Positions 1 to 8,710 of a stretch of DNA of 64,000 bases are shown piece by piece. A model generated the notes under the pieces. It searched no databases and was not told the origin of the DNA. It saw only the letters and a list, made by a program, of their open reading frames with translations. Made by a program: the position numbers and the translations under genes. The stretch comes from Clostridium acetobutylicum ATCC 824. Lineage in GTDB: Bacteria; Bacillota; Clostridia; Clostridiales; Clostridiaceae. How positions within the stretch are numbered: position 1 is the stretch's first letter; each line of letters begins with the position of its first letter. Where the stretch lies: assembly GCF_000008765.1 (NCBI RefSeq), contig NC_003030.1:1770001-1834000 (forward strand). The letters run 5' to 3'.

Positions 1-971
1 GCTTAAAGAAAACCTCACTTGATAAATTTGATACTATATACTCTAAAATAATGGCACTGAAGCTTAAAAAGGATGAGAAGCTTATAAAAGCTGAATTGGT
101 GTTAAGAACTAGAGAAGAGGGCTTTATTAAGGTAAGTACAGAAAAAGGTCTTGATTTTACTGTAAGAGAGCCTTTAATTGAAGAAATGGATAGAAATAAA
201 ATGGGGCATCAATGTATAAGCGTTTGTCCTATGGATAGGATTGTTTCGTCTGAATTTGTAGAAAACGATGATTACAGAACTTTTGGAATACAAATAAATA
301 AAAATGGAATAATTAAAACAAAGGCTTCATCAAGTGGAAATTATATAGATACAACAACTTCAAGTACCCTTTTAATATTTATAGATGATGGTAGAGTTAT
401 TAATATTCCATCCTACATGTTTAAAAATATGGACGACAAAGTGCTTAATTTAAGTGAGCTTTATTGTGAGTTCAATTCTAATAATAAAATAATAAAAACT
501 CTATCTATAGAAGAATTTAATGAAAATAAATTCATATACTTCTTCAGTTCTAAGGGCTTTGTAAAAAAGACTAAGCTCAGTGAATTTGTGGAGAGTAAAG
601 GAATAGAAGTATGTTATAAATTAAGAAATAAAGAGGATATGCTCGTAAATGTTGATGTTTCAGAAAATGAGGAAGAAGAGGTAGTACTTATAACTAAAAA
701 AGCAATGGGAATAAAATTCTTGTCCTCATCTGTGAGTGTAATGGGTAAGATAGCCTCAGGGGTTACAGGAATAAGTTTAAATGAAGAGGATATTACTGAA
801 TATGGCTTCGTGGTTAAGGAAAATCTCAATAAAATAATACTTAAATCTAAACTTAACGATAAAATTGAAGTTGAAATTGAAGATATAAAAGTTCAAAATA
901 GAGGTGGTAAAGGTAAGAATCTTACTACACTTTTGATGACAGATTTTATTAGTGAAATAAAGATAAAATAG
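1..971 (+). CDS. Type IIA topoisomerase subunit A (GyrA/ParC family), C-terminal part; truncated by window edge
   Basis: The reading frame is open from the first bases of the window, upstream of the ATG at 51, so this is the 3' end of a longer gene. The visible part of about 320 residues is the C-terminal beta-pinwheel domain of a GyrA/ParC subunit. It is built from repeated blades with KGF/KKAMG-type turns, and a GyrA-box-like NRGGKGKNL lies near the very end. That domain wraps DNA. A GyrA box near the end, rather than at the start of the domain, and the location away from a replication-origin cluster suggest topoisomerase IV-like ParC rather than gyrase A. The N-terminal catalytic tyrosine domain is outside the window. 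Confidence 0.85.
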   Translation, partial: LKKTSLDKFDTIYSKIMALKLKKDEKLIKAELVLRTREEGFIKVSTEKGLDFTVREPLIEEMDRNKMGHQCISVCPMDRIVSSEFVENDDYRTFGIQINKNGIIKTKASSSGNYIDTTTSSTLLIFIDDGRVINIPSYMFKNMDDKVLNLSELYCEFNSNNKIIKTLSIEEFNENKFIYFFSSKGFVKKTKLSEFVESKGIEVCYKLRNKEDMLVNVDVSENEEEEVVLITKKAMGIKFLSSSVSVMGKIASGVTGISLNEEDITEYGFVVKENLNKIILKSKLNDKIEVEIEDIKVQNRGGKGKNLTTLLMTDFISEIKIK

Positions 972-983
972 GAGGAGTGTATT

Positions 984-1550
984 ATGAAAATTGTTTTGTT
1001 CTTAGCAGAAGGCTTTGAGGAAGTAGAGGCACTTACTGTAGTTGATATACTTAGAAGAGCTGATATTATTTGTGATATGTGTTCTCTTGAAGCTAAAGAA
1101 GTAGTTGGAGCACATAAAATAAAAGTTTGTGCAGATAAGACTATAGAAGATATTGATATTGCTGAATATGATGGTCTAGTTCTTCCAGGTGGAATGCCAG
1201 GAGCTGAAAATCTAAGGAACAGTGAATTTGTAATAAATGCAGTGAAAAAATTTAATAAAGAAAAAAAGATTGTGGCAGCAATTTGTGCAGCACCAATAGT
1301 TTTAGGAAAAGCAGAAGTTTTAGAAGGAAGAGATGCAACTTCTTATCCAGGCTATGGAGATGAAATGGGAAATTGTAACTACCTTGAAAAGATAACAGTT
1401 AAGGATGGCAATATACTTACCAGCAGAGGACCTGCAACAGCTATATATTTTGGATTAAGGCTTGTTGAAATATTAAAAGGAAAAGAAGTAGCAAATGGCT
1501 TAAAGGACGGAATGATGCTTAAATTTGTTGAAGGTGAACTCTCAAAATAA
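984..1550 (+). CDS. DJ-1/PfpI family protein
   Basis: A 188-residue protein of the DJ-1/ThiJ/PfpI superfamily, normal length for the family. The nucleophile-elbow motif AAICAAP puts the conserved cysteine at residue 101. An acidic residue of the GFEEVEA stretch (13-15) near the N-terminus would pair with it, and the VLPGG motif is at 66-70. Members act as deglycases, chaperones or oxidative-stress proteins, and the exact activity cannot be read from the sequence. The ATG is preceded by GGAGGAG. It starts 12 bp after the topoisomerase gene and is probably cotranscribed with it. Confidence 0.9.
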   Translation: MKIVLFLAEGFEEVEALTVVDILRRADIICDMCSLEAKEVVGAHKIKVCADKTIEDIDIAEYDGLVLPGGMPGAENLRNSEFVINAVKKFNKEKKIVAAICAAPIVLGKAEVLEGRDATSYPGYGDEMGNCNYLEKITVKDGNILTSRGPATAIYFGLRLVEILKGKEVANGLKDGMMLKFVEGELSK

Positions 1551-1615
1551 TATTTTTAAATTAAGTGGCAGGTGATTAAGTTCGCTTGTCATTTAATATT
1601 TGGAGTGAATTTTAT

Positions 1616-2836
1616 ATGAAAAAGATATGTATGAAAAATGGAATGAAAATTATATACGAATACAGGGAAAGTGACATTACATCCTTTTGTGTTGCATTTA
1701 ATGCAGGGGCAGAACGCGAAGGAAAGAAAGAGCGCGGGCTTGCTCATGTGGTAGAACACTGTATTTTTAAAGGAACTAAAAAAAGAAGTGAAGCACAGAT
1801 AAATAGTGAGTTTGATGAGATCTTTGGCTTTAATAATGCTATGACTAATTTTCCTTATGTCATATACTATGGAACCACGCTTTCAAAGGATTTTGAGAAA
1901 GGCTTTGAGCTTTACAGTGATATCATAGTAAATCCTACTTTTAGTGAGGAAGGCTTTGAGGAAGAGAAGAGCATTATATGTGAAGAGCTAACGGAATGGA
2001 AAGATGATAAGCAGCAGTTTTGTGAAGATGAGCTTCTTAAAAATTCTTTTTCCAATATAAGGTTAAAAGAATGCATAATAGGAAATGAAAAGAACATAAA
2101 AGATTTTTCAATAGATGAGTTAAGAAAATTTTACAAAAAATATTATACATCAGATAATTGCGTTATAGGTATTGTAACCTCTCTTAAAGAAGAAGAGGTT
2201 ACAGATATTATTAATAATTACATGACGTTAAGTAAGAGAGAAAAACCTTCTTTATTTGATTATGAGTATGAAAAAAATACTTCAGGAATATTTACAAGTA
2301 AAATGGATGTAAAGGGAGCGGTTATACAGTATTTGTTTCCCATTTATAAATTGAAGGATGATGAAATAAAGGCACTTAGAGCTTTTAATGTTATATTCGG
2401 TGAAGGGACTAGCTCCATGCTGTATGATAAAATAAGAACTAAATATGGACTTGCATATGATATATATAGTAAAATAAATAACGATGGTGGAATAAAATTA
2501 TTCTACATAGGACTTGGAACAGCGTCTGAAAACTTTGACAAAAGTATTGAATTTGTAAATGATACAATTTGTGAAGCTAAAAATTTAAAAGGACAATTTT
2601 CAAGTGATAAACTTTTAAAGATAGAAAAAACTATGTCTTTAAAAAGAAGCCTTAAGCTTGAAAGATCTATTCAGTTGGCGAAAGAGCTTGCCACCTATGA
2701 ATTAATGTATGGTAAAGCGGAAAATGTATATGACGAAGTAAAGGATATTAATTTATTAAATGAGGACTACATAATTGAAGTGGTAAGAAGTGTATTAGTA
2801 ACACCTTCAATTCAAGTAGTTAAACCTAATAAGTGA
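1616..2836 (+). CDS. M16 family zinc metallopeptidase (processing-peptidase-like)
   Basis: A 406-residue inverzincin. The inverted zinc motif HVVEH is at about residues 44-48 (two His ligands and the catalytic Glu). The third ligand is a Glu in the EEEKSIICEE stretch near 120-125. The C-terminal half has the usual M16B second domain, including FGEGTSSMLYDKIRTKYGLAY. The ATG at 1616 is preferred over an upstream in-frame TTG at 1586 because GGAGTG lies 8 bp before it. The gene almost touches hydE downstream, suggesting one transcript. It is distinct from the much larger M16C enzyme at 24345. Confidence 0.9.
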   Translation: MKKICMKNGMKIIYEYRESDITSFCVAFNAGAEREGKKERGLAHVVEHCIFKGTKKRSEAQINSEFDEIFGFNNAMTNFPYVIYYGTTLSKDFEKGFELYSDIIVNPTFSEEGFEEEKSIICEELTEWKDDKQQFCEDELLKNSFSNIRLKECIIGNEKNIKDFSIDELRKFYKKYYTSDNCVIGIVTSLKEEEVTDIINNYMTLSKREKPSLFDYEYEKNTSGIFTSKMDVKGAVIQYLFPIYKLKDDEIKALRAFNVIFGEGTSSMLYDKIRTKYGLAYDIYSKINNDGGIKLFYIGLGTASENFDKSIEFVNDTICEAKNLKGQFSSDKLLKIEKTMSLKRSLKLERSIQLAKELATYELMYGKAENVYDEVKDINLLNEDYIIEVVRSVLVTPSIQVVKPNK

Positions 2837-2850
2837 GGATAGGAGAAATT

Positions 2851-3903
2851 ATGGATAATATAATAAAGTTAATTAATAAAGCAGAGGTAACACATGATTT
2901 AACAAAGGATGAATTAGTAACTTTATTGAAGGATGATACTCATAATGAAGAGATATATAAAGCAGCCGATAGAGTACGTGAAAAATATGTTGGAGAAGAA
3001 GTACATTTAAGAGGTCTTATTGAATTCTCTAATATTTGCAAAAGAAATTGTATGTATTGTGGTTTAAGACGTGATAATAAAAATATAAAAAGATATAGAC
3101 TAGAACCTGATGAAATAATACATCTTGCTAAGAGTGCAAAGAATTATGGGTATCAAACAGTTGTACTTCAATCTGGTGAAGATGACTATTATACTGTTGA
3201 AAAAATGAAATATATAGTAAGCGAAATTAAAAAGCTAAACATGGCTATTACTTTAAGCATTGGAGAAAAAACCTTTGAAGAGTATGAAGAGTACAGAAAA
3301 TCTGGAGCTGATAGATATTTAATAAGAATAGAAACAACAGATAAAGAACTGTATGAAAAGTTAGACCCTAAAATGAGCCATGAAAATAGGATAAACTGCC
3401 TTAAAAATTTAAGAAAGCTTGGATATGAAGTTGGTTCTGGATGTCTTGTAGGTCTTCCAAATCAAACTATAGAATCCTTGGCAGATGATATATTATTTTT
3501 TAAGGAAATAGATGCTGATATGATAGGGGTAGGACCTTTTATACCTAACGAGGATACTCCTCTTGGAGAGGAAAAGGGTGGAGAGTTTTTCATGAGTGTA
3601 AAGGTAACTGCATTGATTAGACTTCTTCTGCCAGATATAAATATACCGGCAACTACGGCAATGGAATCCCTTTATCCAAATGGAAGATCAATAGCTCTTA
3701 CAAGCGGTGCAAATGTTGTTATGCCTAATGTTACAGAAGGTGAGTATAGAAAGCTCTATGCCCTTTACCCAGGAAAAATATGCGTAAACGACACTCCTGG
3801 GCACTGCAGACAATGTATATCACTAAAAATAAATAAGATAAATAGAAAAGTGTCTGCTACAAAGGGCTTTAGAAAAAAAAGCTACAAAGAATCTATTGGT
3901 TAA
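2851..3903 (+). CDS. hydE: [FeFe] hydrogenase maturase HydE, radical SAM enzyme
   Basis: HydE acts with HydF and HydG to build the 2Fe subcluster of the [FeFe]-hydrogenase H-cluster. The radical-SAM motif CKRNCMYC gives Cys63, Cys67 and Cys70, the ligands of the SAM-binding 4Fe-4S cluster. A second Cys set, CVNDTPGHCRQC near the C-terminus, matches the accessory cluster seen in some HydE proteins. Length of 350 residues fits the family. The ATG at 2851 has AGGAG 5 bp upstream and is preferred over the GTG at 2833, which overlaps the M16 gene. The 3' end overlaps the convergent TIM-barrel gene by 4 bp. hydF lies 17 kb away, beyond the toxin island. Confidence 0.95.
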   Translation: MDNIIKLINKAEVTHDLTKDELVTLLKDDTHNEEIYKAADRVREKYVGEEVHLRGLIEFSNICKRNCMYCGLRRDNKNIKRYRLEPDEIIHLAKSAKNYGYQTVVLQSGEDDYYTVEKMKYIVSEIKKLNMAITLSIGEKTFEEYEEYRKSGADRYLIRIETTDKELYEKLDPKMSHENRINCLKNLRKLGYEVGSGCLVGLPNQTIESLADDILFFKEIDADMIGVGPFIPNEDTPLGEEKGGEFFMSVKVTALIRLLLPDINIPATTAMESLYPNGRSIALTSGANVVMPNVTEGEYRKLYALYPGKICVNDTPGHCRQCISLKINKINRKVSATKGFRKKSYKESIG

Positions 3904-4718
3904 GAAGCTTCATAAATGCTTTTTAAAAGAAGAGAGTCTTTTTCAAGAAGAGGGCTTTCACATATTATACAGCCTTTTATGTTGAATTTCACAAAGGATT
4001 TTATACACTTTTCATAGGGAAAATCACTTTCTTTAAAGGGAAGGTGATTTTTTTCTCCCTTTATACCGTAATTTATTCCAGACATATGTATGTGCATATC
4101 ATTAAGAGCAGCCTCCCCAAGTTTTTCACCTACATAAGAAAGAACTTTATCAAAATCTTCTATGGTTTTAAAAAGACCATTATATCTTGCGTGAAGGTGG
4201 CAAAAATCTATACAGAGCTTGCAGGTCTTAACTTCTGAAGCTAGTGCTACATTTTCTTCTAAAGATCCAAATTGAGTAGGTTTACCCGTAGTTTCAAGCC
4301 TATAGTCAACACCTATATCGGGCAGCTTTTTTAGATTTTCCTTTATGGTATTAAAGGTTTCTTCCTTTGAATCTTTTAAATAAAAACCGGGATGAAATAT
4401 TAAGCTTTTTCCTTCTACACTTTTTAAGGCATCAGCACCAGACACAATTCTTTTTAGTGAGGCTTCTTGTTTTTCATTTTCCTCTGCATTTAAATTTATA
4501 AAGTAAGAACCATGAGCAGATAAATAGAAATCCTTCTCATGTTTTTTATTTAAAATACCTTCTCTATTTTTATTTGTTATATTAACGCTTCTAACAAATG
4601 GAAGTTCCATGGCATCAAGTCCTATGCTTTTTAAATAGTCTATTCCTGTTTCATATGTAAACTTTTCATTTCCGCTTCCATTAGGTATTCCTGAAATTCC
4701 AAATAATAATTTATCCAA
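3900..4718 (-). CDS. Endonuclease IV / xylose-isomerase-like TIM barrel protein
   Basis: A roughly 272-residue protein of the AP-endonuclease family 2 TIM-barrel superfamily. Candidate metal ligands occur in the expected order: His in SAHGSYF, His in FHPGF, Glu in LETTGK, Asp and His in IDFCHLHAR, His in HIHMSG, and Glu in CESP. This is the trinuclear-zinc layout of endonuclease IV. It is more diverged than a standard Nfo, so AP-site cleavage is plausible but unproven. The TTG at 4718 has GGAAG 6 bp upstream. An upstream TTG at 4775 has no ribosome binding site. Confidence 0.75.
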   Translation of the reverse strand: MDKLLFGISGIPNGSGNEKFTYETGIDYLKSIGLDAMELPFVRSVNITNKNREGILNKKHEKDFYLSAHGSYFINLNAEENEKQEASLKRIVSGADALKSVEGKSLIFHPGFYLKDSKEETFNTIKENLKKLPDIGVDYRLETTGKPTQFGSLEENVALASEVKTCKLCIDFCHLHARYNGLFKTIEDFDKVLSYVGEKLGEAALNDMHIHMSGINYGIKGEKNHLPFKESDFPYEKCIKSFVKFNIKGCIICESPLLEKDSLLLKSIYEAS

Positions 4719-4761
4719 AATAGTCTTCCTTTCATGTAGAAAATTTTTGTGTATATTAGTA

Positions 4762-4797
4762 ATAACAGATGACAAAGTTTAAAATGCCATCTGTTAT
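4762..4797. terminator. Perfect 10-bp hairpin between two minus-strand genes
   Basis: ATAACAGATG pairs perfectly with CATCTGTTAT around a 16-nt loop. It lies between the ferritin-like gene and the TIM-barrel gene on the minus strand. No clear T-run follows on either strand, so it may be a weak terminator or an mRNA-processing hairpin. Confidence 0.4.
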
Positions 4798-4838
4798 CTT
4801 AGAAATCTAAATTAATCTATTAAATATTATATCAAAGT

Positions 4839-5549
4839 TCAACCTTTACTTCCACAGCAGTATTTATTTATAAAGCTTTCCAATATTCTAGCATGGACTT
4901 GTTCATCTGATATAATTTTTTCAATAACAGCATTTACTTTTGGATCGCTTATCTCACAAATTAAATCTTTATAGCCTCGTATAGCAGCTTTTTCACCTGC
5001 TAAATCGGCAGTTAATTTTTCGCATAGATAATCTTCCTTACAAGGTGGACATTCTAGCTTGTATACATTCTCGCCGTATGCTAGTTGACCAGTGGAAAAC
5101 CAATCTCTATTGCTGTTAAAGAAAGCAGGTCTTCCGCCTAATTTAACTATCAAGGAAGCTAGTGCATCAAGATGTCTCATTTCTACTATTGCTATATTTA
5201 AGAGGGTATCTGAAACTTCTTTGTTGAAGATAGTTTCATGGTGATAGATATATTGTGTTATTGCTTGAAGTTCACTTCCGCCGCTTGAAGCATATGAATC
5301 GTATAAAAGATTTGCATATCTAATATTGCATTTACATACTTCTATTGGTGGAAATGGTATTTTTGACTCACATGAAATTTTAGTACTTGGTTTTTTACTT
5401 TTTTTATCGTAGCAATCTGAAGACTTTTTATTTCTCTTATCATAGCAGTTTTCATGAGACTTACTTTCAAAGTGCTCGTCTATTTCATCATAGTAGTCCA
5501 TTGGATATTCATCATATGAATTTTCCTCTATTTTATCATAGTAATCCAT
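4839..5549 (-). CDS. Ferritin-like diiron domain protein with Asp/Tyr/Lys-rich N-terminal extension
   Basis: A 236-residue protein. Residues 75-230 form a ferritin-like four-helix bundle. Carboxylate and His ligands fit a diiron site: Glu93, Glu105, the pair Glu123-MR-His126, Glu186 and the pair Glu216-QV-His219. Residues 1-60 are a low-complexity extension with two copies of an MDYYD-type repeat and repeated CYDK motifs. The extension is unusual for rubrerythrin-type proteins, and there is no C-terminal rubredoxin domain. It resembles ferritin-like proteins of spore coats as much as peroxidases, so the role is open. The ATG follows AGGAGAG. Confidence 0.75.
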   Translation of the reverse strand: MDYYDKIEENSYDEYPMDYYDEIDEHFESKSHENCYDKRNKKSSDCYDKKSKKPSTKISCESKIPFPPIEVCKCNIRYANLLYDSYASSGGSELQAITQYIYHHETIFNKEVSDTLLNIAIVEMRHLDALASLIVKLGGRPAFFNSNRDWFSTGQLAYGENVYKLECPPCKEDYLCEKLTADLAGEKAAIRGYKDLICEISDPKVNAVIEKIISDEQVHARILESFINKYCCGSKG

Positions 5550-5751
5550 CTTTTTATCTCTCCTATAATTTAGTTTGAATTTAAATTCTATATAAATTGT
5601 TATGCTGTAATAAATTTGTATTCAATATATCTTATTAATAATACTTTTAAAATGTCACATGATAAATTCTACTAAATGCTATTTAATATGTATCTATAAT
5701 ACATATTAAGACAGATTAGCAAGTTATCTACCAAAAATAAAGAGGGATAGT

Positions 5752-5778
5752 TTAAGTTTTGTCATACTGCTACGATAA
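5752..5778 (+). promoter_or_regulatory. SigD (FliA)-type flagellar promoter before the flagellin gene
   Basis: TTAA at 5752-5755, an exact 15-bp spacer and TACGATAA at 5771-5778. The known SigD consensus is TAAA, 15 bp, GCCGATAA. The spacing is exact and the -10 matches at 6 of 8 positions. It ends about 47 bp before the flagellin start. Confidence 0.65.
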
Positions 5779-5825
5779 ATAAATTGTAATATAATTCTAC
5801 TAATGAGCGGGGGGTGAATTGAGTA

Positions 5826-6635
5826 GTGGTAATAAATCATTCTGGTGTTTTGCAGAAACTGGTTAATAGGGACTATTCTATAAGCACTCAGAGGTCTAAG
5901 AATGCTGATAAAATGTCATCTGGTTCAATAATGAATAAAGCTTCTGATGATTGTTCTGGTTTGGCTATATATAAGAACATTCACATGCGTATAAGTGGAT
6001 TAGAAATGGCTAATAGGAATACACAGGACGGTATATCTATTATGCAAACCATAGATGGAGGACTTCAGGATACCGAAAAGCAGCTTGGTAGAATAAAAGA
6101 GCTTGCGGTTAGGTCTTTAAATGGAAATCTTACAGATACGGATAGAAAGCAAATTCAGCTTGAAATAAACCAGATAAAAAATGGAATTGACAGTACAGCT
6201 AAGGATTCTGAGTTTAATGGAATAAAGATATTAGGACAGGATGCAAGCATTAAGATAAAGGTAATGGACGATCCAGATGTGAATTTTAAGTTGGATTTAT
6301 ATGACTGTTCAACACAGGCTCTTGGAATATCTAATCTGGATTTGACCAGCATAGATTCTTCAAATGATGCTTTAGGACAAGTTAATTCTGCATTTGATAA
6401 GATAAACGGATATCTTGTTAAAAATGGAGCAGGACAAAATAATCTTCAGCAAATAAGTGAAACACTATCAAATATGTCATATAATTTTAATGCAACAGAA
6501 AGCAATATAAATGATACTGAAATGGCAAGTGGACAAATGGAGCAAACAAGACTTTCAATGCTTCAAAATGCTACTAGTGCTATTTTTTCTCAAGTTACAG
6601 ATATAAGTAAAGAATCTTTAAGTGTACTAGGATAA
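5826..6635 (+). CDS. Flagellin (short, lone copy)
   Basis: A 269-residue flagellin. The N-terminal D0/D1 helices carry the expected signature (RLSSG-like KMSSGSIMNKASDDCSGLAI, then NTQDGISIMQTIDGGLQDTE). The C-terminal helix ends in NATSAIFSQVTDISKESLSVLG. The variable central domain is minimal, so this is one of the short flagellins. The start is a GTG 11-12 nt after a GGGGGTG ribosome binding site. No other flagellar gene is nearby. A SigD-type promoter precedes it and a strong terminator follows, so it is monocistronic and probably co-regulated with the flagellar regulon at a distance. Confidence 0.9.
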   Translation: MVINHSGVLQKLVNRDYSISTQRSKNADKMSSGSIMNKASDDCSGLAIYKNIHMRISGLEMANRNTQDGISIMQTIDGGLQDTEKQLGRIKELAVRSLNGNLTDTDRKQIQLEINQIKNGIDSTAKDSEFNGIKILGQDASIKIKVMDDPDVNFKLDLYDCSTQALGISNLDLTSIDSSNDALGQVNSAFDKINGYLVKNGAGQNNLQQISETLSNMSYNFNATESNINDTEMASGQMEQTRLSMLQNATSAIFSQVTDISKESLSVLG

Positions 6636-6640
6636 CAATA

Positions 6641-6686
6641 GAATCATTTCAAAATGACATAGTTATTTTGAAATGATTCCTTTTTA
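6641..6686 (+). terminator. Rho-independent terminator after the flagellin gene
   Basis: A perfect 15-bp stem (GAATCATTTCAAAAT with its complement at 6665-6679), a 9-nt loop and then CTTTTTAT. It can also serve the converging cvfB transcript. Confidence 0.9.
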
Positions 6687-6706
6687 TAATGATATTAAAA
6701 ACTAAA

Positions 6707-7555
6707 TTATTTTATAAGTTTAGTTCCATCTTTATCTTGGGATATTAAACCTTTTTTCATTAAGCCTCCCAATGCATTTTTAAAATAATTTTTGCTTTCA
6801 TGAAATACTCTTTTTATATCTTCAGGAGAGCTTTTATCGTTATAAGGCATAAATCCATTGTTTTTCTTCAAATATTCATAGATTTTGTGCTCTAATTCTA
6901 CTCTTTCATCTTTAGGATATTTTCTTGTTGTTAGGCCAATTCTACCATCTTCAAACTTTCTCTTAAATCTTAAATTGTTTAAAACATCACCTTGAGATAC
7001 TTTAATAAAGCACTCATTTTTAAGTATTACGCCTTGATATTTATTTTCTATGGCTACCATTATAGTTCCGTTGCTTTGAAAACCGTATACAGTTCCAGAA
7101 AGCTCGTTTTTAAGTAAATCCTCATCTTCTAAAACTTCTAGTATTTTATCTATATAGGTTGTAGCAGCAAGCCTTCCTGTTTTATCTAGGTATACATAAA
7201 ATAAATATTTTTTACCAGGTTCGAGTAAGTAGCTTTGCTCCTTTATTGGAACAAATAAGTCCCTCTCAAGACCAAAATCTAAGAAAGCACCTATTTTAGT
7301 GTTTGATACTACTTTTAAGTAGGCTGTGTCACCAACCTTAGCATAGGGTTCTCTTGTTGTAGCTATAGGTCGATCCTTTGAATCTCTATATATAAATACT
7401 TTTATTGTAGAACCTATCTCTATGGTATCTTCTTCAACATCTTTCATTGGTAAAAGTATATCATCGCTAGTGCTTCCGGTTTCAGCATCAAGAAATAAAC
7501 CAAAATCACTCTTTCTTGCAACCTTAAGTTCGTTATATTCTCCGATTTTAACCAA
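6707..7555 (-). CDS. cvfB: CvfB-family S1-domain RNA-binding protein
   Basis: A 282-residue protein with the CvfB plan: three S1-type OB folds (about 1-65, 70-135 and 145-210) and a C-terminal winged helix (about 225-280) with the typical NGFMPYNDKSSPEDI stretch. CvfB is an RNA-binding regulator of virulence and growth genes in Gram-positive bacteria, and its targets here are unknown. The start is TTG with GGAGG 9 bp upstream. It is convergent with the flagellin gene and is the last ordinary gene before the toxin island. Confidence 0.88.
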   Translation of the reverse strand: MVKIGEYNELKVARKSDFGLFLDAETGSTSDDILLPMKDVEEDTIEIGSTIKVFIYRDSKDRPIATTREPYAKVGDTAYLKVVSNTKIGAFLDFGLERDLFVPIKEQSYLLEPGKKYLFYVYLDKTGRLAATTYIDKILEVLEDEDLLKNELSGTVYGFQSNGTIMVAIENKYQGVILKNECFIKVSQGDVLNNLRFKRKFEDGRIGLTTRKYPKDERVELEHKIYEYLKKNNGFMPYNDKSSPEDIKRVFHESKNYFKNALGGLMKKGLISQDKDGTKLIK

Positions 7556-7754
7556 GTTATAATCCTCCTTTTGTAGTTAATGCAAAAAAACTATACTTTT
7601 TAGCTAAATAAAGTTTTTCGCTATATTATTTTAACACACTTTTATCTAATGTATAAAATTAAATTAATTATTCAGAAAAAACTTGAAATGGTAGTCTATT
7701 ACGTAGGAGATGTAAATGTCATGTAGTATTTGATTGTTCCTTCTAAAGGTGAAG

Positions 7755-8327
7755 TCAATAACAGTAAATGTTAATAGTTTGAATATAGTCATAAACTTGA
7801 CAAGTGGGCTTCTAAAATGGTACAACAGGAATATTAGGGATCATTTAGTAAAAAAAGAAGCAAGGCTACAAAGTTTGTGACTGTTTTTGTAGATGGTTCT
7901 ATTAAAATGGCTGAAGGGATGTGTTAGTTCAGCGTATATTACATAGAAAAAGCAGTTTATACTTTGTGTGCAAATCCTCAAGTAAGAGCACACATGGAAA
8001 GTTTGGGCAAGCAGATTCGTAGTGGAAATGCCTAGAAATAGGACAAACAGCTGTGGTGGCTTTAAGAGTACTTGGGGTCCCAAAGATATAGGTGCTATGG
8101 ATAGTAAGGCAAGCAAGGTGGATAGTTCACTGAAGAAAATAGAATATAAGATGCTTGATTACTGAAGTGGTTCAAAGAGATTATGAGGACAAGCCAACTG
8201 AAAGCTTTATAGATTAAGGTCTGGCAAAAGCCGTTGATACTCCAGTAGACTCCACAAAAAAGAGCCTGAAAATCCTTATGATCCATTTTATAAACTGAAA
8301 CATAAAGGAAAGGAAGTTAAAAAATGA
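7755..8327 (+). pseudogene. Decayed LXG-toxin relic at the left end of the toxin island
   Basis: From about 7755 to 8140 this stretch aligns by eye, with many substitutions and small indels, to the intact LXG gene at about 10225-10620. Shared words include ACTTGACAA, GCAGTTTATACTTTG, CAGATTCGTAGTGGAAATGC and GATATAGGTGCT. Stops interrupt every frame. From about 8140 to the end a different, unrecognised tail can be read with frameshifts, finishing in an open stretch ending KGKEVKK. The stop of that tail (8325-8327) overlaps the start of the DUF4176 gene, so the tail was once translationally coupled to it. This is an older, dead copy of the same toxin family. Confidence 0.8.
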
Positions 8328-8710
8328 TGGAAGAAAAAAGTTTTTTACCACTTGGAAGTATTGTAATTCTCAAAGGTGCAATCAAAAAATTGATGATTGT
8401 CAGCAGAGCAAATGTAGTCAATAACAATTATTTTGATTATGGTGCAATACTTTATCCTGAAGGGATGATTGATGAAAATGTAGCTTACTTTAATGGCAAA
8501 GACATCTTGAAGGTGGTTTCAGAAGCATACACAGATGATGATGATGCCTTGATGGTTGAGCAACTATGTCAAGCTAAAGAAGAGTACTTAGCGTCTAGCG
8601 TAGAAATTAAAGAAAATGTTTCAGCACCAGAAACAGCCGCAGCAGAGGCAGGAAACTTTGATGATGATCCTTTTGCAGCTGTGAGAGATATGGAGGATGA
8701 CGATGAGTGA
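8324..8710 (+). CDS. DUF4176 domain protein of the T7SSb/LXG operon
   Basis: A 128-residue protein. Residues 1-70 match the DUF4176 plan, with the LPLGSIVILKGAIKKLMI opening and the YDYGAILYPEG-like core (here FDYGAILYPEGMID). This small beta-rich family recurs at type VIIb (Ess/Yuk) secretion loci just upstream of LXG effectors. The tail is acidic and alanine-rich and probably disordered. The ATG follows GGAAAGGAAG. Its end overlaps the next gene by 8 bp, implying coupled translation. It is probably an accessory or targeting factor for the LXG toxin, and its biochemical role is unknown. Confidence 0.8.
   Translation: MMEEKSFLPLGSIVILKGAIKKLMIVSRANVVNNNYFDYGAILYPEGMIDENVAYFNGKDILKVVSEAYTDDDDALMVEQLCQAKEEYLASSVEIKENVSAPETAAAEAGNFDDDPFAAVRDMEDDDE

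Noticed and set aside
7841-8286. Two minus-strand open frames in the LXG relic
   Set aside because: The plus strand aligns to the live LXG gene, so these are antisense shadows of a pseudogene.
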